Positions 45,403 to 57,004 are shown, counted from the stretch's first letter. The stretch: DNA of 64,000 nucleotides from Tipula vernalis (GCA_958295665.1 OY282560.1:265905168-265969167); one strand, 5' to 3'. Notes: generated from the sequence alone by a model not told the origin. Program-made: numbers and translations.

Positions 45403-45537
45403 TCATTTTCGTTCATTCGCGCATGTGTCAAAAATCGTCAATATAGCGGAACTTTGTGACCACTAAAAAAGTGTTTTTTTGTGTTTCTTTTTAATAAGTA
45501 AATTTTGTGAAATAAATTGTTTATAAATTTGTACACA

Positions 45538-47391
45538 ATGCGTTGTGCTAATTTTGAATGTAGTACAAACAATAAAGGGAAAAATTATGATAAAGGAATA
45601 TCTTTTCATGCTTTCCCAAAACAAAAACCTTTGTGTAAACAGGGGATATTTTTGTGCCGAATAAGCGACAAATTTAACGTTAAAACATCTCGAGTTTGTT
45701 CAAAACATTTTGGACCTGATGATTTTTTGCTGAATCCATTATATGAGCAGTTCGGACTAAAATTAAAAGCACAGCTCAAACGAAACGCCGTTCCATCGCG
45801 TTTAATAAACTCAGAAAAACAAATTGGCTTGCCAACGTCCCGTAATACAAGAATGCGGAAGCGATCTTTGCAGCCAAGGTAAGTTTAAATAGAACTCAAT
45901 CATTCTCAATAAATATTTTATTTGTGCATTTCTTTAAACAGTGCAACTGTGACCAAAACAACATAAGATGGTTCTGTTAACGATACATCAACAGAACATA
46001 ACATTATGGAACTTACTGATGTAACAAGCAGCTTATCTAGCCATTCTGTAGTCATTAATATGGAGGCTGAAACAACGTATACTGAACCACTGCCAACGAC
46101 ACAAACTATTTCCAATTCGTGCAACTGCTAATCAATTATCCGGTGTACCGAACAAACTAGATGTTTAGAAGAGGGCCTGTTTGTATCGTCGATAGCAGTA
46201 CACAAACTACGGAAATTATCGCTTCTAATTCAGAGATAGTTTCTTTAAAACAATATTGCTTTAAACAAAGTAAAGTGATAGAATCCATCGATCATATATA
46301 TTTACCAAAGGACAAATCAACAAATTGGAATGTCCTGAAAAACGTAGCAAATGGACAGTGGATGACATTGCCAGCGCCATTGCAGTACATGCAGCAGGGC
46401 CACGAGCATATCGCTTACTTTTGAACAGAAATTATCCGTTTCCTGCTGTAATTACACTTAAAAAATGGTGCGCAAAAATCGAAGTTTATCCGGGAATATT
46501 ACGATGAGTTTTAAACATTATGGAAAAAGTTGACATGAAAACTAATGAAAAAATTTGCTAGTCTTCTTTGATGAAATGAAAGTCAAAGAAAAGATAGTTT
46601 ACGATAAATCGAAAGATACAACTTTGAGGGCTACAAAATACGTGCAAGTGGCAATGGTTCGGGGATTAGTTGGTAACTGGAAACAGCCGATCTACTATGA
46701 GTTTGATCAAAAAATGACAGAAAATATTCTTTTTAATATTATAAAAGCCATACATGCATGCGGTTTCCATGTAGCAGCTATAGTATGCGACTTGGGTGGA
46801 TCAAACCAGGGTTTATTACGTGACCTGAATATTACAGTGAATACTACATGTGCCTCATTTAATTAAACTTATAAGAAATAATTTTATTGACAATGATGGT
46901 TTTATAATCGACGGACAAGTTATTCATAAAGGCATAATCAAAGAATTAATCTTAAAAACAAATAATAAATCAGATTTAAGCATAGCCTATAAAATATCGG
47001 CATCCAACTTAAACGTAAGAGGCGCATAGCGGCAAAAAGTAAAATTAGCAACGAAACTATTTTCCCATACCGTGTCTAGTGCCATTTTTTGTGGTGGCAG
47101 TTTAGGTGAGCTCACCTCAGAAAACTGGCTAAAATGTTCAGAAATTTCAAACTGGTAATAAATAGATTACATTTTTATTTTATAATTTATGTATGTAACT
47201 TACATTTATGTCAGGTTAACGACTGGTTCGATTGCTTAAACGTGCGAACTCCGTATAAGGACAGCCGATAAAGAGTCCAAGGAATTGGAATTTCAGAACC
47301 AATTCAGTTTCGAATTGTTGAGGAAATGACCGAAACTATATACAAAATGCGGGTTAGGGGCAAGTTGAATATGATGCCGTTCCAAAAAGGT
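45538..47391 (+). pseudogene. P-like transposase: THAP finger and N-terminal half, broken
   Basis: ATG at 45538 opens a THAP-type zinc finger (MRCANFECSTNN, ISFHAFPK, SRVCSKHFGPDDF). The donor CCAAG/GTAAGT at 45879 and acceptor AACAG at 45941 look like a genuine 62-bp intron. After several frameshifts come KWTVDDIASAIAVHAAGPRA (46352), FDEMKVKEKIVYD (first catalytic Asp, about 46568), KYVQVAMVRGLVGNWKQPIYY and VAAIVCDLGGSNQGL (second Asp, about 46790). Then HLIKLIRNNF, VKLATKLFSHTVSSAI (47041) and VNDWFDCLNVRTPYKDSR (47217-47270) follow. It ends with MTETIYKMRVRGKLNMMPFQKG before a GTAAAA donor at 47391. The order matches P-element transposases. The usual Trp of the THAP core is not obvious. 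Confidence 0.85.
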
Positions 47392-47569
47392 AAAAAATAA
47401 ACTCAATTAGTAAACTTTTGTACGCTAATACGCAGAAAATAATCAGAATAATTATAAAAAATTATAAATATTAAATAATAAAACTATTTTGTGTAATGTG
47501 GTACTAATGATTTTGTGTAATGTGGTACGAATGATGACGAACAACTCCCTTAACCCTTTCGCACGTGGC

Positions 47570-48020
47570 GCACATTAAAATGTGCATCATCTTTGAACGT
47601 TACTATAAATACATAAATATTCATAGTAAATGATTTACCGTTATATTAAATCATGTTTTCTCTTTTACTCAAGTTCAATATTTTTCCGTACAAATTTATT
47701 TTTAATCAGTTTTGCTTTAGTTTTCGATGAGGACAATACACATTTCAAAACATCTGTGATCAACAGTGATTTAATATATAAATGTTTCATTAATTTAGGT
47801 AATAAATAATTAATTTTTCATACTGTATTATTAAAATATGTATAATAAATCAATATGCGGTTAGTTTTTGTGAAGTTTTATATTAATTATCAGTATAAAT
47901 TGGGTTAAACTTTAATGTACATTAAAATGTACAAATAGTTGAAATTCTAATGTACATTATAATGTACAGTACATTTAAATGAACATTTCGCTGGCAGTCT
48001 AATGTACATTATAATGTATT
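47570..48020. repeat. Subterminal palindromes of piggyBac-like element 2, left
   Basis: GCACATTAAAATGTGC lies at 47570-47585, TGTACATTAAAATGTACA at 47916-47933, TGTACATTATAATGTACA at 47951-47968 and a one-sided variant near 48003. They are candidate transposase-binding sites, and the whole series is skewed to the left side. Confidence 0.8.
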
Positions 48021-48083
48021 GCACATTCAAATGTAAAATTCGTGTCTAAATTCAAATATTCATTTATTTATATTTCTTAGAAA

Positions 48084-49985
48084 ATGTCTCGTCGTCGCCT
48101 TACGGAAAAGGAAATATACGACTTGTTGATGGAATCGGATATTGAAGAGATGAGTGACGATGAAGCAAGGGATGAGGAATGCGAAAAGACCATTTGTACA
48201 GAAAATTATGAAGATATTATTATCGACACAGCTATAAAATATCCAGGGCACAATCAGAATGACGACGAAAACCAACACTTAGACGAACCTCTTGAGCATA
48301 TTGTTATTGCTACAGCACAAGATGATTCTTCTGGTTATATAAACGAAAATGTTATAATTGAGTTTTTTGATCAAGCCGAAGCCGATAGGGAAACTATTCC
48401 ATTCACGAATAAAAATCAGATACAATGGGATCGTAAAAATATAGCTTCTGAAAGTAATCCTCACTTTGAAAATTTGTCAAGCGAAGATGAATGTTTGACA
48501 AAATCGCCCTACGAATACTTCAGTCAATATTTCACGGATGAATTGTTTGAAACATTTTCGTTTCATACCAATTTATATGCACAACAGCAGGATGCAAAAT
48601 TTAAAGTTACCGACAAAAATGAAATTAAAAGGCTCTTTGGCTTGCATGTTTTTATTGGTTCCATGAAATTGTCACGATTACGTATATATTGGGAACCACG
48701 TTTGGGAATTCAAGCTTTTAAATCCAGCATGACTTGTGATCGCTTCAGTCAGCTCCGAAACAACCTACTCATGGTAAACAATTTAGATATTCCAAAGGAA
48801 AATACCGATAAATTCGTGAAAGTTCGTCCAATTATAAACGCTGTCCGAAATCGTTGTTTGAAGCTACCTGTTGAAGAAGTGGTTTCGATAGACGAACAAA
48901 TCATTCCGTATACTGGTCAGCTGGCAACCAAGCAATACATCAAAGGTAAACCTAATCCTTGGGGCATAAAAGTATATGTGCTGGCTGGAAAATCGGGTCA
49001 ACCATACGACTTCTTTCTTTATCAAGGAGCCACATCAGGATTGTCTGCTGCTTGCCAAAGCAAGTATGGGTTCGGAGCTTCAGTAGTTATCAAACTGGTC
49101 GAGAGGCTTAATCGACCTGGTCATTTAATTTTTTTTGACAATTTTTTTTCAACATATCAATTGTTTGAATATCTTTTGTATAAAAAACACAATGCTATAG
49201 GAACAATAAGAATAAATAGATTTTGTAACCCACCATTCATCACCGATAAGCAATTGAGTAAGCAAGGACGTGGTTCATGTGACCAAGTAGTTAGCATGGA
49301 TGGTAAAGTTATCCTCGTAAAGTGGCAGGATAACAAAGCCATTTATATAGGTTCCAATTTTGTTGGAACTGGAGACGTCGATATCGTGAAGAGGTGGAAC
49401 AAAATTACTAAAAAATATCAGCAAGTTTCCCGGCCCGAAATAGTTCAGTTGTACAACAATGGCATGGGAGGAGTGGACTCACTGGATCAATTCATCTCAT
49501 ATTACAGAGTTTTTATTAAATCTCGAAAATGGACGCTAAGGGTTATTACACACTTTTTAGATTTTGCTTTAGCTGCTAGTTGGAGTGAGTACAGGAGAGA
49601 AATGAAAAATTCCGGAAAACCCGAGAAACAGATCTTGGATTTATTGTATTTTCGTTTAGAAGTAGATGATGCACTACTATATGCTGGTCAAACAGCGAAT
49701 CCCTCGAAACGCGGTCGACCATCAACTTCTAGAGATTGCTCGCCTTTGTCACCGATAACGTCAAAAAGAAGTATGGAAGTTCGCCCGATTCGTGATGTAA
49801 GATGCGATGAAATTTCCCATTTCCCTTACCATGATGGAATGAAAGAAGCAACAAGATGCAAGATGAATTGCAAAACTTCTCATCAAGGAACTGCTGGACG
49901 AACCCATTTTGCATGCAGGAAATGCAACGTGCATTTATGTATCACCATTGAGCGAAATTGCTTCGAAGTTTTCCATTCAAAATGA
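48084..49985 (+). CDS. piggyBac-like transposase, intact (633 aa)
   Basis: A TTAA-specific cut-and-paste transposase. ATG at 48084 to stop at 49985 is uninterrupted. An acidic N-terminus (about residues 1-110) precedes the PGBD-type DDE domain. Catalytic Asp candidates are D270 (VVSIDEQIIPYTG), D352 (FFDNFFSTYQL) and D465 (GGVDSLDQ). Conserved surroundings include KGKPNPWGIKVYVL and WTLRVITHFLDFAL. The C-terminus has Cys at 592, 596, 611, 614, 619 and 626 with His617, a zinc-type domain as in other piggyBac enzymes. It is clearly different from the 624-aa enzyme at 10246-12120 (separate subfamily, different TIR). It lies inside a dead P-like element, yet its own frame is unbroken, implying a later and possibly still mobile insertion. 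Confidence 0.95.
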   Translation: MSRRRLTEKEIYDLLMESDIEEMSDDEARDEECEKTICTENYEDIIIDTAIKYPGHNQNDDENQHLDEPLEHIVIATAQDDSSGYINENVIIEFFDQAEADRETIPFTNKNQIQWDRKNIASESNPHFENLSSEDECLTKSPYEYFSQYFTDELFETFSFHTNLYAQQQDAKFKVTDKNEIKRLFGLHVFIGSMKLSRLRIYWEPRLGIQAFKSSMTCDRFSQLRNNLLMVNNLDIPKENTDKFVKVRPIINAVRNRCLKLPVEEVVSIDEQIIPYTGQLATKQYIKGKPNPWGIKVYVLAGKSGQPYDFFLYQGATSGLSAACQSKYGFGASVVIKLVERLNRPGHLIFFDNFFSTYQLFEYLLYKKHNAIGTIRINRFCNPPFITDKQLSKQGRGSCDQVVSMDGKVILVKWQDNKAIYIGSNFVGTGDVDIVKRWNKITKKYQQVSRPEIVQLYNNGMGGVDSLDQFISYYRVFIKSRKWTLRVITHFLDFALAASWSEYRREMKNSGKPEKQILDLLYFRLEVDDALLYAGQTANPSKRGRPSTSRDCSPLSPITSKRSMEVRPIRDVRCDEISHFPYHDGMKEATRCKMNCKTSHQGTAGRTHFACRKCNVHLCITIERNCFEVFHSK

Positions 49986-50180
49986 GATTAAAACGGCTCG
50001 TATTTTTTTAATTTTTTACATTTGTATTTGAAGTTCCTACATTTTATTGATGAATTATTTACACATTTTTCTGTTAATTATTATTTCACTTTTACTATGT
50101 TTTAAAACAAAATAAACGCCAAAAAAATAATTGGTTGCAACTTAATTGAATATCTTTTATTTTCAACAATCGAAACTTTT

Positions 50181-50198
50181 TGTACATTAAAATGTACA
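50181..50198. repeat. Subterminal palindrome of piggyBac-like element 2, right
   Basis: TGTACATTAAAATGTACA is identical to the palindrome at 47916-47933, and it is the only such copy seen on the right side. Confidence 0.85.
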
Positions 50199-50333
50199 TT
50201 TCATATCTTCGGCTCCAAACCAATTTTTATGGAAATTCTACATCCAATAGGTTGTATTGATCACTAATAAACCAAATTTGCTGAAAAAAAAATTTTTCAT
50301 TGGCACAATTTAATTCCCGCGCGAAAGGGTTAA

Positions 50334-50479
50334 ACTTTTATACGACGATTTGAAATCGCAATATGGCATTTGATATTTGTTGAGTTACAGACTGAACCAA
50401 GACGGGCTGGAATTTTTTTTGGCGTTATTCGGTCGAAAGGAGGGCTACACGATCATCCAGACCACCTGGAGTTTATGTA
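50334..50479 (+). pseudogene. P-like transposase middle segment
   Basis: It continues the P-like gene between the two nested guests: LLYDDLKSQYG, a stop, then LLSYRLNQDGLEFF, and a GGLHDHPDHLEFMY block ending at the Tc1 insertion site. The blocks match the conserved RLNQD.LE..F...R..GG..DHP region of P-element transposases. Confidence 0.85.
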
Positions 50480-52039
50480 CAGCATTGGCCAAAAATATAA
50501 AGCACCCCTATCTATTAGCATTATATATTAATATTATGTCTCTCTAAACAATGGGTGTTAACGAAAGAGTCATCCCACCGAATGCGACCCTTAATTATTG
50601 AAAATCACCAATTTTTGTTTTGTTTTAGGTTCTTAACAAGAAGTTGTAGCGTCGTAAAATTTTTTTATTTTAGTTTTGTATTTGATCGTGTGCAGTCTTC
50701 ACATAAAGTGTTTTAAATCAAAAAGAGTTTTCGTAAGTTTTTTGAGAAAAAAATTGTGTTTGTGATAATTATGCCTAAAGCGTGCCAACTCAGTGAAGGA
50801 ATAAGGGCACAAATTGTGTTGTTGGATTCCCAGGGTGTAAGCCAAATTAAAATATCCCAAAAATTAAAATGCTCTCGTGGAGCAGTTCAATCTACATTGA
50901 AAAGGGTTAAAGAGACCGGGGACTATGCCTATAAACTACGCTCAGGCAGAAATCGTATCACTTCGGTAAGAGACGATCGACAAATTGTGCGAAAATCTCT
51001 CAAAAACCGAAGAAAAACATCTGCTGAGATAGCTGCAGAGCATTTAACAGAACAAGAAGTTCACATTTCGGCAAGGACAGTTAGAAGAAGGCTCCTGCAA
51101 GCTGGATTGAAAGGTTGTAAAGCAAGAAAAAAACCTTTGCTCTCACTTACCAACATAAAAAGTCGCTTGAGATGGGCTCGAGAACACAAACATTGGAATG
51201 ACGTGGATTGGGCGAGAGTTGTTTGGTCAGATGAATCTACTTTTGAGGTAAATATAAAAAATAAATATTAAAAAATAATTAGTCAAAAAAAAAATAAAAA
51301 ATTGTGCTATGTATTTTAAAAGAATTAATATAGAAATTTATGTTAAATTTGATGGAATTCTTATAGATTTTTGGAACTCCTGGCGCAACCATCGTAAGAA
51401 GAAGAGTCGGGGAAGCATACAATCCTGATTGTATAGTGCCTACCGTAAAGCATGGAGGGGGTAAACTGATGGTGTGGGGTTGTATGGCATCATCAGGGGT
51501 GGGAAAACTGTTGTTTTGTGAGGGTCCGATGAACAGTACCAACTATGTTACCGTCCTCGAGGCTGCATTGAATGCCTCAATTCGGCAAATCTTTGGGGAA
51601 ACGGATAGTTCTTCGATAATTTATCAACAGGATAATGCCCCCTGCCATACTTCCCGCGTTACGATGAGTTGGTTTCGAAAAAAACAAATTCGAGTCATGG
51701 ACTGGCCCGCCCAGTCACCAGACCTAAATCCCATTGAAAATTTGTGGTCAATTTTAAAAAAAAAAATCAAGGATCGCAGTATGACTTCAAAGGAAGACCT
51801 CAAACGTGCGCTGACAGAGGAATGGAAAAATATATCGAGAAATACCTGCGAAAAATTAGTACGGTCGATGAATAAAAGAGTCCTGGCTGTCATCAAAGCC
51901 AAAGGAGGACCTACAAAATACTAAAATTAATAAAATATAAAAAGTATTTCCTAAAAATATTGAGTTTTAATTTTTGTCTTCATTCGTTTTGTAGATACTG
52001 CAATTTGGGAGGGGTACTTTATAATTTTGGCCGATGCTG
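50480..52039 (+). mobile_element. Full-length Tc1-type transposon
   Basis: TA at 50478-50479 and 52040-52041 flank a 1560-bp element. Its inverted ends are CAGCATTGGCCAAAAATATA and CAGCATCGGCCAAAATTATA, continuing into AAG.ACCCCT. Removing it and one TA rejoins the P-like codons (FMY before, RLKSYILGKNEG after). The transposase inside has an apparently intact two-exon gene. Confidence 0.93.
50771..51924 (+). CDS. Tc1-type transposase, intact with one intron (344 aa)
   Basis: A DD34E transposase cutting at TA sites. Exon 1 is 50771-51247 (159 aa from ATG, MPKACQLSEG). The intron is 51248-51366 (119 bp, GTAAAT...CTTATAG, phase 0). Exon 2 is 51367-51924 (185 aa and stop). The N-terminal helix-turn-helix has SQIKISQKLKCSRGAVQSTL. 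A second HTH region has HISARTVRRRLLQAGLKG. The catalytic residues are D154 (VVWSDEST), D248 (QQDNAPCH) and E283 (SPDLNPIENLW), exactly 34 residues between the last two. The total length is normal for Tc1. Without splicing the frame stops at 51271. Joining at GT-AG restores DESTFE followed by IFGTPG, just as in continuous relatives. Splicing is inferred, and the alternative is a disabling AT-rich insertion. Confidence 0.85.
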
Positions 52040-52041
52040 TA

Positions 52042-52620
52042 TAGATTAAAATCATACATACTTGGGAAAAATGAGGGAAGCTTATCATTAAGTGGGAGTA
52101 CCATCATAGACGACACTCCTGATTTGGATCCGGTGAGCAATTTAAGCAGCAAGTTTGTTTAGTCCACTGACATCGCAAATAAACTTAAACGATCAACCAA
52201 AAGCCGATGAAATGGAATCATTGCAATATGATGGCTTAGAGCATTTGGCGGGATACATTTGCCATAAAATTAAGGATCTAAACCTAGTTGTTGATAACGC
52301 TGTGATCAACACAAATAAGGATTCTTCGTTCACCTGGACGAATCAGCTAACGGAAGGGCTTCTACAAAAACCGACGGAAAAATTAATGGGTGCAATGGAA
52401 AAGCTGGAGTTAATATTTAAGCAAACTAATGGAGACAATATTGTGTATTGTTAAAATTACATACAACAATTAATAAATGCATCTTCAAGTATATCTACTT
52501 GTGAACAAGTTACACAAATATTTTTCCGTTCACGAATGTACTTTAGAATCAAAGCATTAAATAATAACATAGTGGAAAACAGCAGAAAAAGAAAAAGGAA
52601 ATTGAATAAAATTATTTTAT
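52042..52620 (+). pseudogene. P-like transposase C-terminal segment
   Basis: It resumes right at the Tc1 insertion site (RLKSYILGKNEG). Then come DDTPDLDP and, from about 52195, ADEMESLQYDGLEHLAGYIC, FTWTNQLTEGLLQKPTEKLM and EKLELIFKQTNGDNI. These are the typical C-terminal blocks of P-element transposases. Frame changes and stops show it is dead. Confidence 0.85.
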
Positions 52621-52815
52621 AATTAAAAACTATTGCAATTGAAAATTTTGATTATTTAGAAATAAATCATTTACTCAAATTCATATCCACCTACTTAATA
52701 CTTATACACAAAATTCAAAGTGGGTCACAAAATACCGCCATCTTGAAATTTGTTGTTGTAAAAAAAATTTGACATATGCGCAATATATTTCCTTAGTATG
52801 TATATCGTGCTTTGG

Positions 52816-52985
52816 TAAGTCAAGAACAATGACCTCCGTAGGGACCTTAAAGTGAACCTTATCTTAAATGAAATCCAGGAAAAAGCGTGGAGGCATGAGG
52901 AAAGGATCTGCCAACACGTGAATATTGAGGCAACTCAGTTCCTAAGCAATATGAATTTAAGACACAGATTTAAAAAACCAAAACC
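52816..52985 (+). mobile_element. Jockey-clade LINE fragment, 3' half of split piece
   Basis: The frame KNNDLRRDLKV, then NEIQEKAWRHEERICQHVN and IEATQFLS..N, then KKPKPLRRE and stop, is the C-terminal tail of Jockey-clade ORF2. It follows directly on the NIVDA end of the fragment at 45286-45402. Confidence 0.8.
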
Positions 52986-52989
52986 TTTG

Positions 52990-53840
52990 AGGCGGGAATG
53001 ATTGTCAGTGTTTGCTGACGTTTTTAAAATTGGTCAAAATCATTTAAATTTGATTTTCTTATTATTTAAAACTATAAAACTGTTTACAAAAAATGGAATC
53101 CGTTAAATTTTTTGAATTTGATCAATTCCTAAAATATTTAGCCTCGTGACGCTCCTAAAAATTTTGAAATTCTTTAAACAAATTCAAAATTTGTAAGCTT
53201 AATGAAATTCTAAATATTTTCCAATTCTTAGAATAAAACTGATTTAATCCAACTCTTTATTGGGATGTATTATCAAAAACTAAACGTAAAGTGAAACTAA
53301 TTAAATTCTCACTCAAATTTCTGAAAATTCTAACTTTTTTTTTTTCTGAAATTCTTAAATGATCGAAATTCTGGTTATGTAAGACTTTAAATATTTAAAA
53401 TTCAAGCAATTGTTCAAATTTTTAAAATTTTGCAATTTTTTTAAAAATGTTCAATTCTTTAAATCAGTTCAGTTTTTCGATACTTGTTGTTCGATTCTGC
53501 CAGTTTTTTCGATTTTTTAAAATAAAAAATAAATAGTATGGAGTGTTTACCAGGTGCTTTGCCATATTTATAGGCATGCCAGTTAGTCGCTGATGAAAAG
53601 TTAGCCGAGTAAATAAAATCGAGAGAACTGTAGAATATAATATGTTATAAAATTTCGAAATCAGGAATTTGATTCGAATGATGCAGTACTCCGGTTTAGG
53701 GCTGTAAAAAAGTAAGCTTGCTCCGTAACCAAATATTTTTATACAAGATATACTTGAATTGCGCTAAAAATAATTTTCAATAATAACGTTGGAGAAAACA
53801 CTCATTGTGATATTTGAAATTTTACATATTAACGCATATT
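52990..53840. other. Unassigned AT-rich DNA
   Basis: Many AATTC/TTTAAA-type short repeats in 53040-53530. No gene was recognised. Confidence 0.4.
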
Positions 53841-53969
53841 CAGTAGTTATACAACAAGAGGTTCGAAAATCATCTGAATATACAGTTTGCGAACTCGATG
53901 TTGGAAACACATCTCGTCCTCTCAGCTGTATATTCGTTTATTCTCGAACCTCTTGTTGTATAACTACTG
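53841..53969. repeat. 129-bp palindrome (hairpin or MITE)
   Basis: CAGTAGTTATACAACAAGAG (53841-53860), continuing GTTCGA, pairs with TCGAAC and CTCTTGTTGTATAACTACTG (ending 53969). The inner ends TGAATATACAG and CTGTATATTC also match. The arms are about 45 bp with a spacer of about 40 bp. Confidence 0.75.
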
Positions 53970-56900
53970 ACAATACAAAGAATCAACCAAATACATAATA
54001 TTAAACAAATTATTTATTGAAATTGTTCAGTAGCATCCGAATACGTTTTCCAAGCGATATGATTCATTTGTTTGCGACTGAAACAGCACACAGTGTTTCG
54101 CGAAATACAACTTAGCAACGCAAATAACCGATGTTATACAGCGTAAATAAGAAAAATTGAACTATCTGATTGGTCTATTTTCCGATGAGTTGTTTAGTCC
54201 AAGTAACTCTTGGTGAATAGCGTTAAGAATTTAGTCAAAAAAAAACGGCCTGAGGGTACACAGCATAAGCATAAAATTACCAATTTCAGAGAAAATACAA
54301 CATAAGTTTTGGTTGCAATATATTTGGTTCGTAGATTTCAAAAACTATTCCAGTAAAACTAACACACTAACTAACTTATACTTGGACGTCTTACTCGGAC
54401 GAAAAAGCTAACGCGGCATAATGTCTGCGTAATCTAACCGTACAAAACATTCTACTTTTATTTTACCTATTTTGGATTAACACTGAGGTTTACTTTACGT
54501 TGTTTAATTAACATTTCAGTTTAATGTTTTTGTCAGGCTACCAACGCACTTTAGGTCTTTCCTCTTGTTGAACAATACACACTGTTAGTATTTTGTTCGG
54601 TACAGAGAGTTACTATCATTTAAGTTAATATTTACAAATTAACTACTATTGTCTAAAACATTCTTTCAAAATGAAATGTCGAAAATATAAATAAATCCTA
54701 ATAGATGGTATAAACTAGCGTCATAAATCTGAACATAAATACAATGGTTTACATTCCAACGAAAAGTTTGCGAATAATTTATTCTTCACCGAGTATTAGC
54801 TCCACGTTTTTAAAAACACTTACATCCTCAAATTTAAAAAACATTCGAAACATTTGCTCCTGTTTTTTTTCTAAGTTAGTTAAACCTCTTAAAAAGTAAA
54901 AATTCCAAATTGTCATAAAAATGGCAAAAAAAAAAATCAAAACGACTCTTAAGTTATTTTTACAATTGTGTCGTAAAATACCTCATTAAATTTTGGTTTT
55001 TTTTTACCGGTTGTTGTCGGCGTCGTATTCAACATAGAAGCTTATCACCAATGTTATTTTGTATAAATCAAAAAATTTAAACAAAAAAAAAAAACCTTAT
55101 CAAATTGAACGGCAATAAAATAAATTTACATATTTTATTTTTATTATTAAAACATTTAATTTTTTTTGATTTTTTAGCAGAATTTCGTGAAAAAATGTAA
55201 AGCGTTAGGGAAAAAAATTTTTCATTGAAAAACATAAATAAAAATATCATAAATCACATGGTATTTTGATACCATTTCCTATAACAAGCTGGTTTGGTGG
55301 TCGTGTGTAACACCAGAAATAAAAAAAAAATATCTATATTGAATAGACGCGTTTGTTCCACGAAAAAATGAGAAATGAGGCGATTTTCAAGACATAAACA
55401 TTCCGAGAAATGTTAACATTAATATTTCCCAAAATATCCTAAATGGATTATTCTCTATATATATAAAAGCAAAATGTTACTACTAAGGCTGTCAAGTTAA
55501 AATAACGATTAAAAAGCTTTTTCTATAAGCTTTTAAAACATAAAAGTTTATGAAAGGTAAAGCTTTGTGTTATGAATTTTCTTGATTTTTATTTTTACAG
55601 AGCTGTTTGCTTTGAATGAAACATTAAACATATAAAATACGATTTTATGGTTTTCATTTTTATGGCAATGGATTAATTTTATGTCAAATTTATGGGTAAA
55701 ATCTACAAAGAACGGTTTATTTTACTTGATAATTCTCAAAAGGATAAACAATATTTTGGACCTCTCGAAATATACATATTTGTAACCTGCAAATTCTCGT
55801 ATGTGTTACACCACAGCAATCTAGGTTAAAGGTAACAAAATTGTTGCACTTTCGTTTAATCCAGTAAATGTATTACGAGTTATGACATCCGATTAATTTG
55901 TCGTTACATTCGTACTATATTTCGAAATAAAAGTTAGAACACAAATAGTAGAGCCTTAATGAAACCAAACGAAATATTTTTTGATTGTTTTTCTACAGGC
56001 GCATAACTTTCAATTTTTTGGAAAAGAATGAGATGAATATATAGTATATTTTGCATTATAAAGAGATGAATATATAAAATATAACTGTCCCTATCAATCC
56101 TTTCAATTTTATGTGCAGAAAATAAATATTATCGTTTGTACAATATTATTTTCGACAAATAGGCTTCAATCGTATTTCAAAACAAATACAACGATTTTTT
56201 TTTTTTTTTGTTAATTTCTGATTTGATAAAACCGAAAAAGAAAACACGTCCTACAGCAATAAGCTTTCATGTTTCTTTATAAGGGCCTTTCAATAGGGAT
56301 GCTCGAAATTCGTTAAGTTATAGCAGCTACGTTCTTAAAGCAACATCTGTCAACTTGAACAATTTATGCAAATTATCAAATTTTATTTTCAAAATCAGTG
56401 CTCCGTGTTTTTTATCCTAGCCGCAATCATCCCACCGAGTCGACTATTCGAGGTTTGGTGGTCAAATAAGAGACAACCGGTTCGATAAAATATCAGTCAA
56501 CACCCGTACATCACAAGCAAAGTGGCGCCACCTTGTTAAGCCGTTGAGGGGTTATCATTAACAACAGCATGACCATATACTGAACGAAGCATACTGATTA
56601 ACCAATTTCAACATTGGTTTATTATATGTCATTGGACCTGTTCAATCGGACAAAAATGATAAAACCAGAGTTTAAAATGGGATTTCATTTTGCTCTTCGC
56701 TCTTCATTTTTGTTCAAGAGCGATAATAAAAACTATTAAAAAGCTCTTTATAAAGAGCGATATTGTAAAAAAAAATATCGCTCTGAAGAACTGGAGCATT
56801 ATTTTTATTATAAGGCTCTTGCCCTTCCACAATTGCGTTTGTGTTATCATATTTTCGCTCTTTGTTATTGCGCTATATTGAGAAAAAAAATGCGATCTGC

Positions 56901-57004
56901 TCTGATGAATAAAAACGTAATTATTATATTGCTCTTACTCTTGTTATTACGGCAAACGGTTACATTTAAAACCTTCTAAATTTCTTTAGATAGCCAGAGT
57001 GTTA
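53970..57004. other. Unassigned AT-rich DNA
   Basis: No gene was recognised. Iterated GAGCGATA/GCTCTT motifs occur at about 56690-56960, and a short ATGAATATATA direct repeat occurs near 56033 and 56067. It may be host intron with worn repeats. Confidence 0.45.

Larger units (their letters stand above)
47554..50329 (+). mobile_element. Full-length piggyBac-like element 2
   Basis: TTAA at 47550-47553 and 50330-50333 flank a 2776-bp element. Its ends are CCCTTTCGCACGTGG and, in reverse complement, CCCTTTCGCGCGGGAATT. Several palindromes of the type TGTACATTAAAATGTACA lie just inside the ends. One intact transposase frame occupies the middle. It is inserted in the P-like transposase. The codons TCC CTT AAA CTT, which span the target, are restored when it is removed. 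Its TIRs differ from those of element 1. Confidence 0.93.
45403..52809 (+). mobile_element. P-like element carrying two nested transposons
   Basis: A P-superfamily transposase relic is spread over 45538-47391, 47534-47553 with 50334-50479, and 52042-52620. It is separated by a piggyBac-like element (47554-50329) and a Tc1 element (50480-52039). The flanks are a split Jockey fragment. The octamers TTTTGGTT (45395) and CTTTGGTA (52810) could be the worn 8-bp target duplication typical of P elements. Inverted subterminal matches (GCGCATGTGTCAAA near 45417 against GCGCATATGTCAAA in reverse complement near 52780; GTGACCAC against GTGACCCAC) support the borders. Exact ends are uncertain to tens of bases. 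Without its guests it would be about 3.1 kb. Confidence 0.75.
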
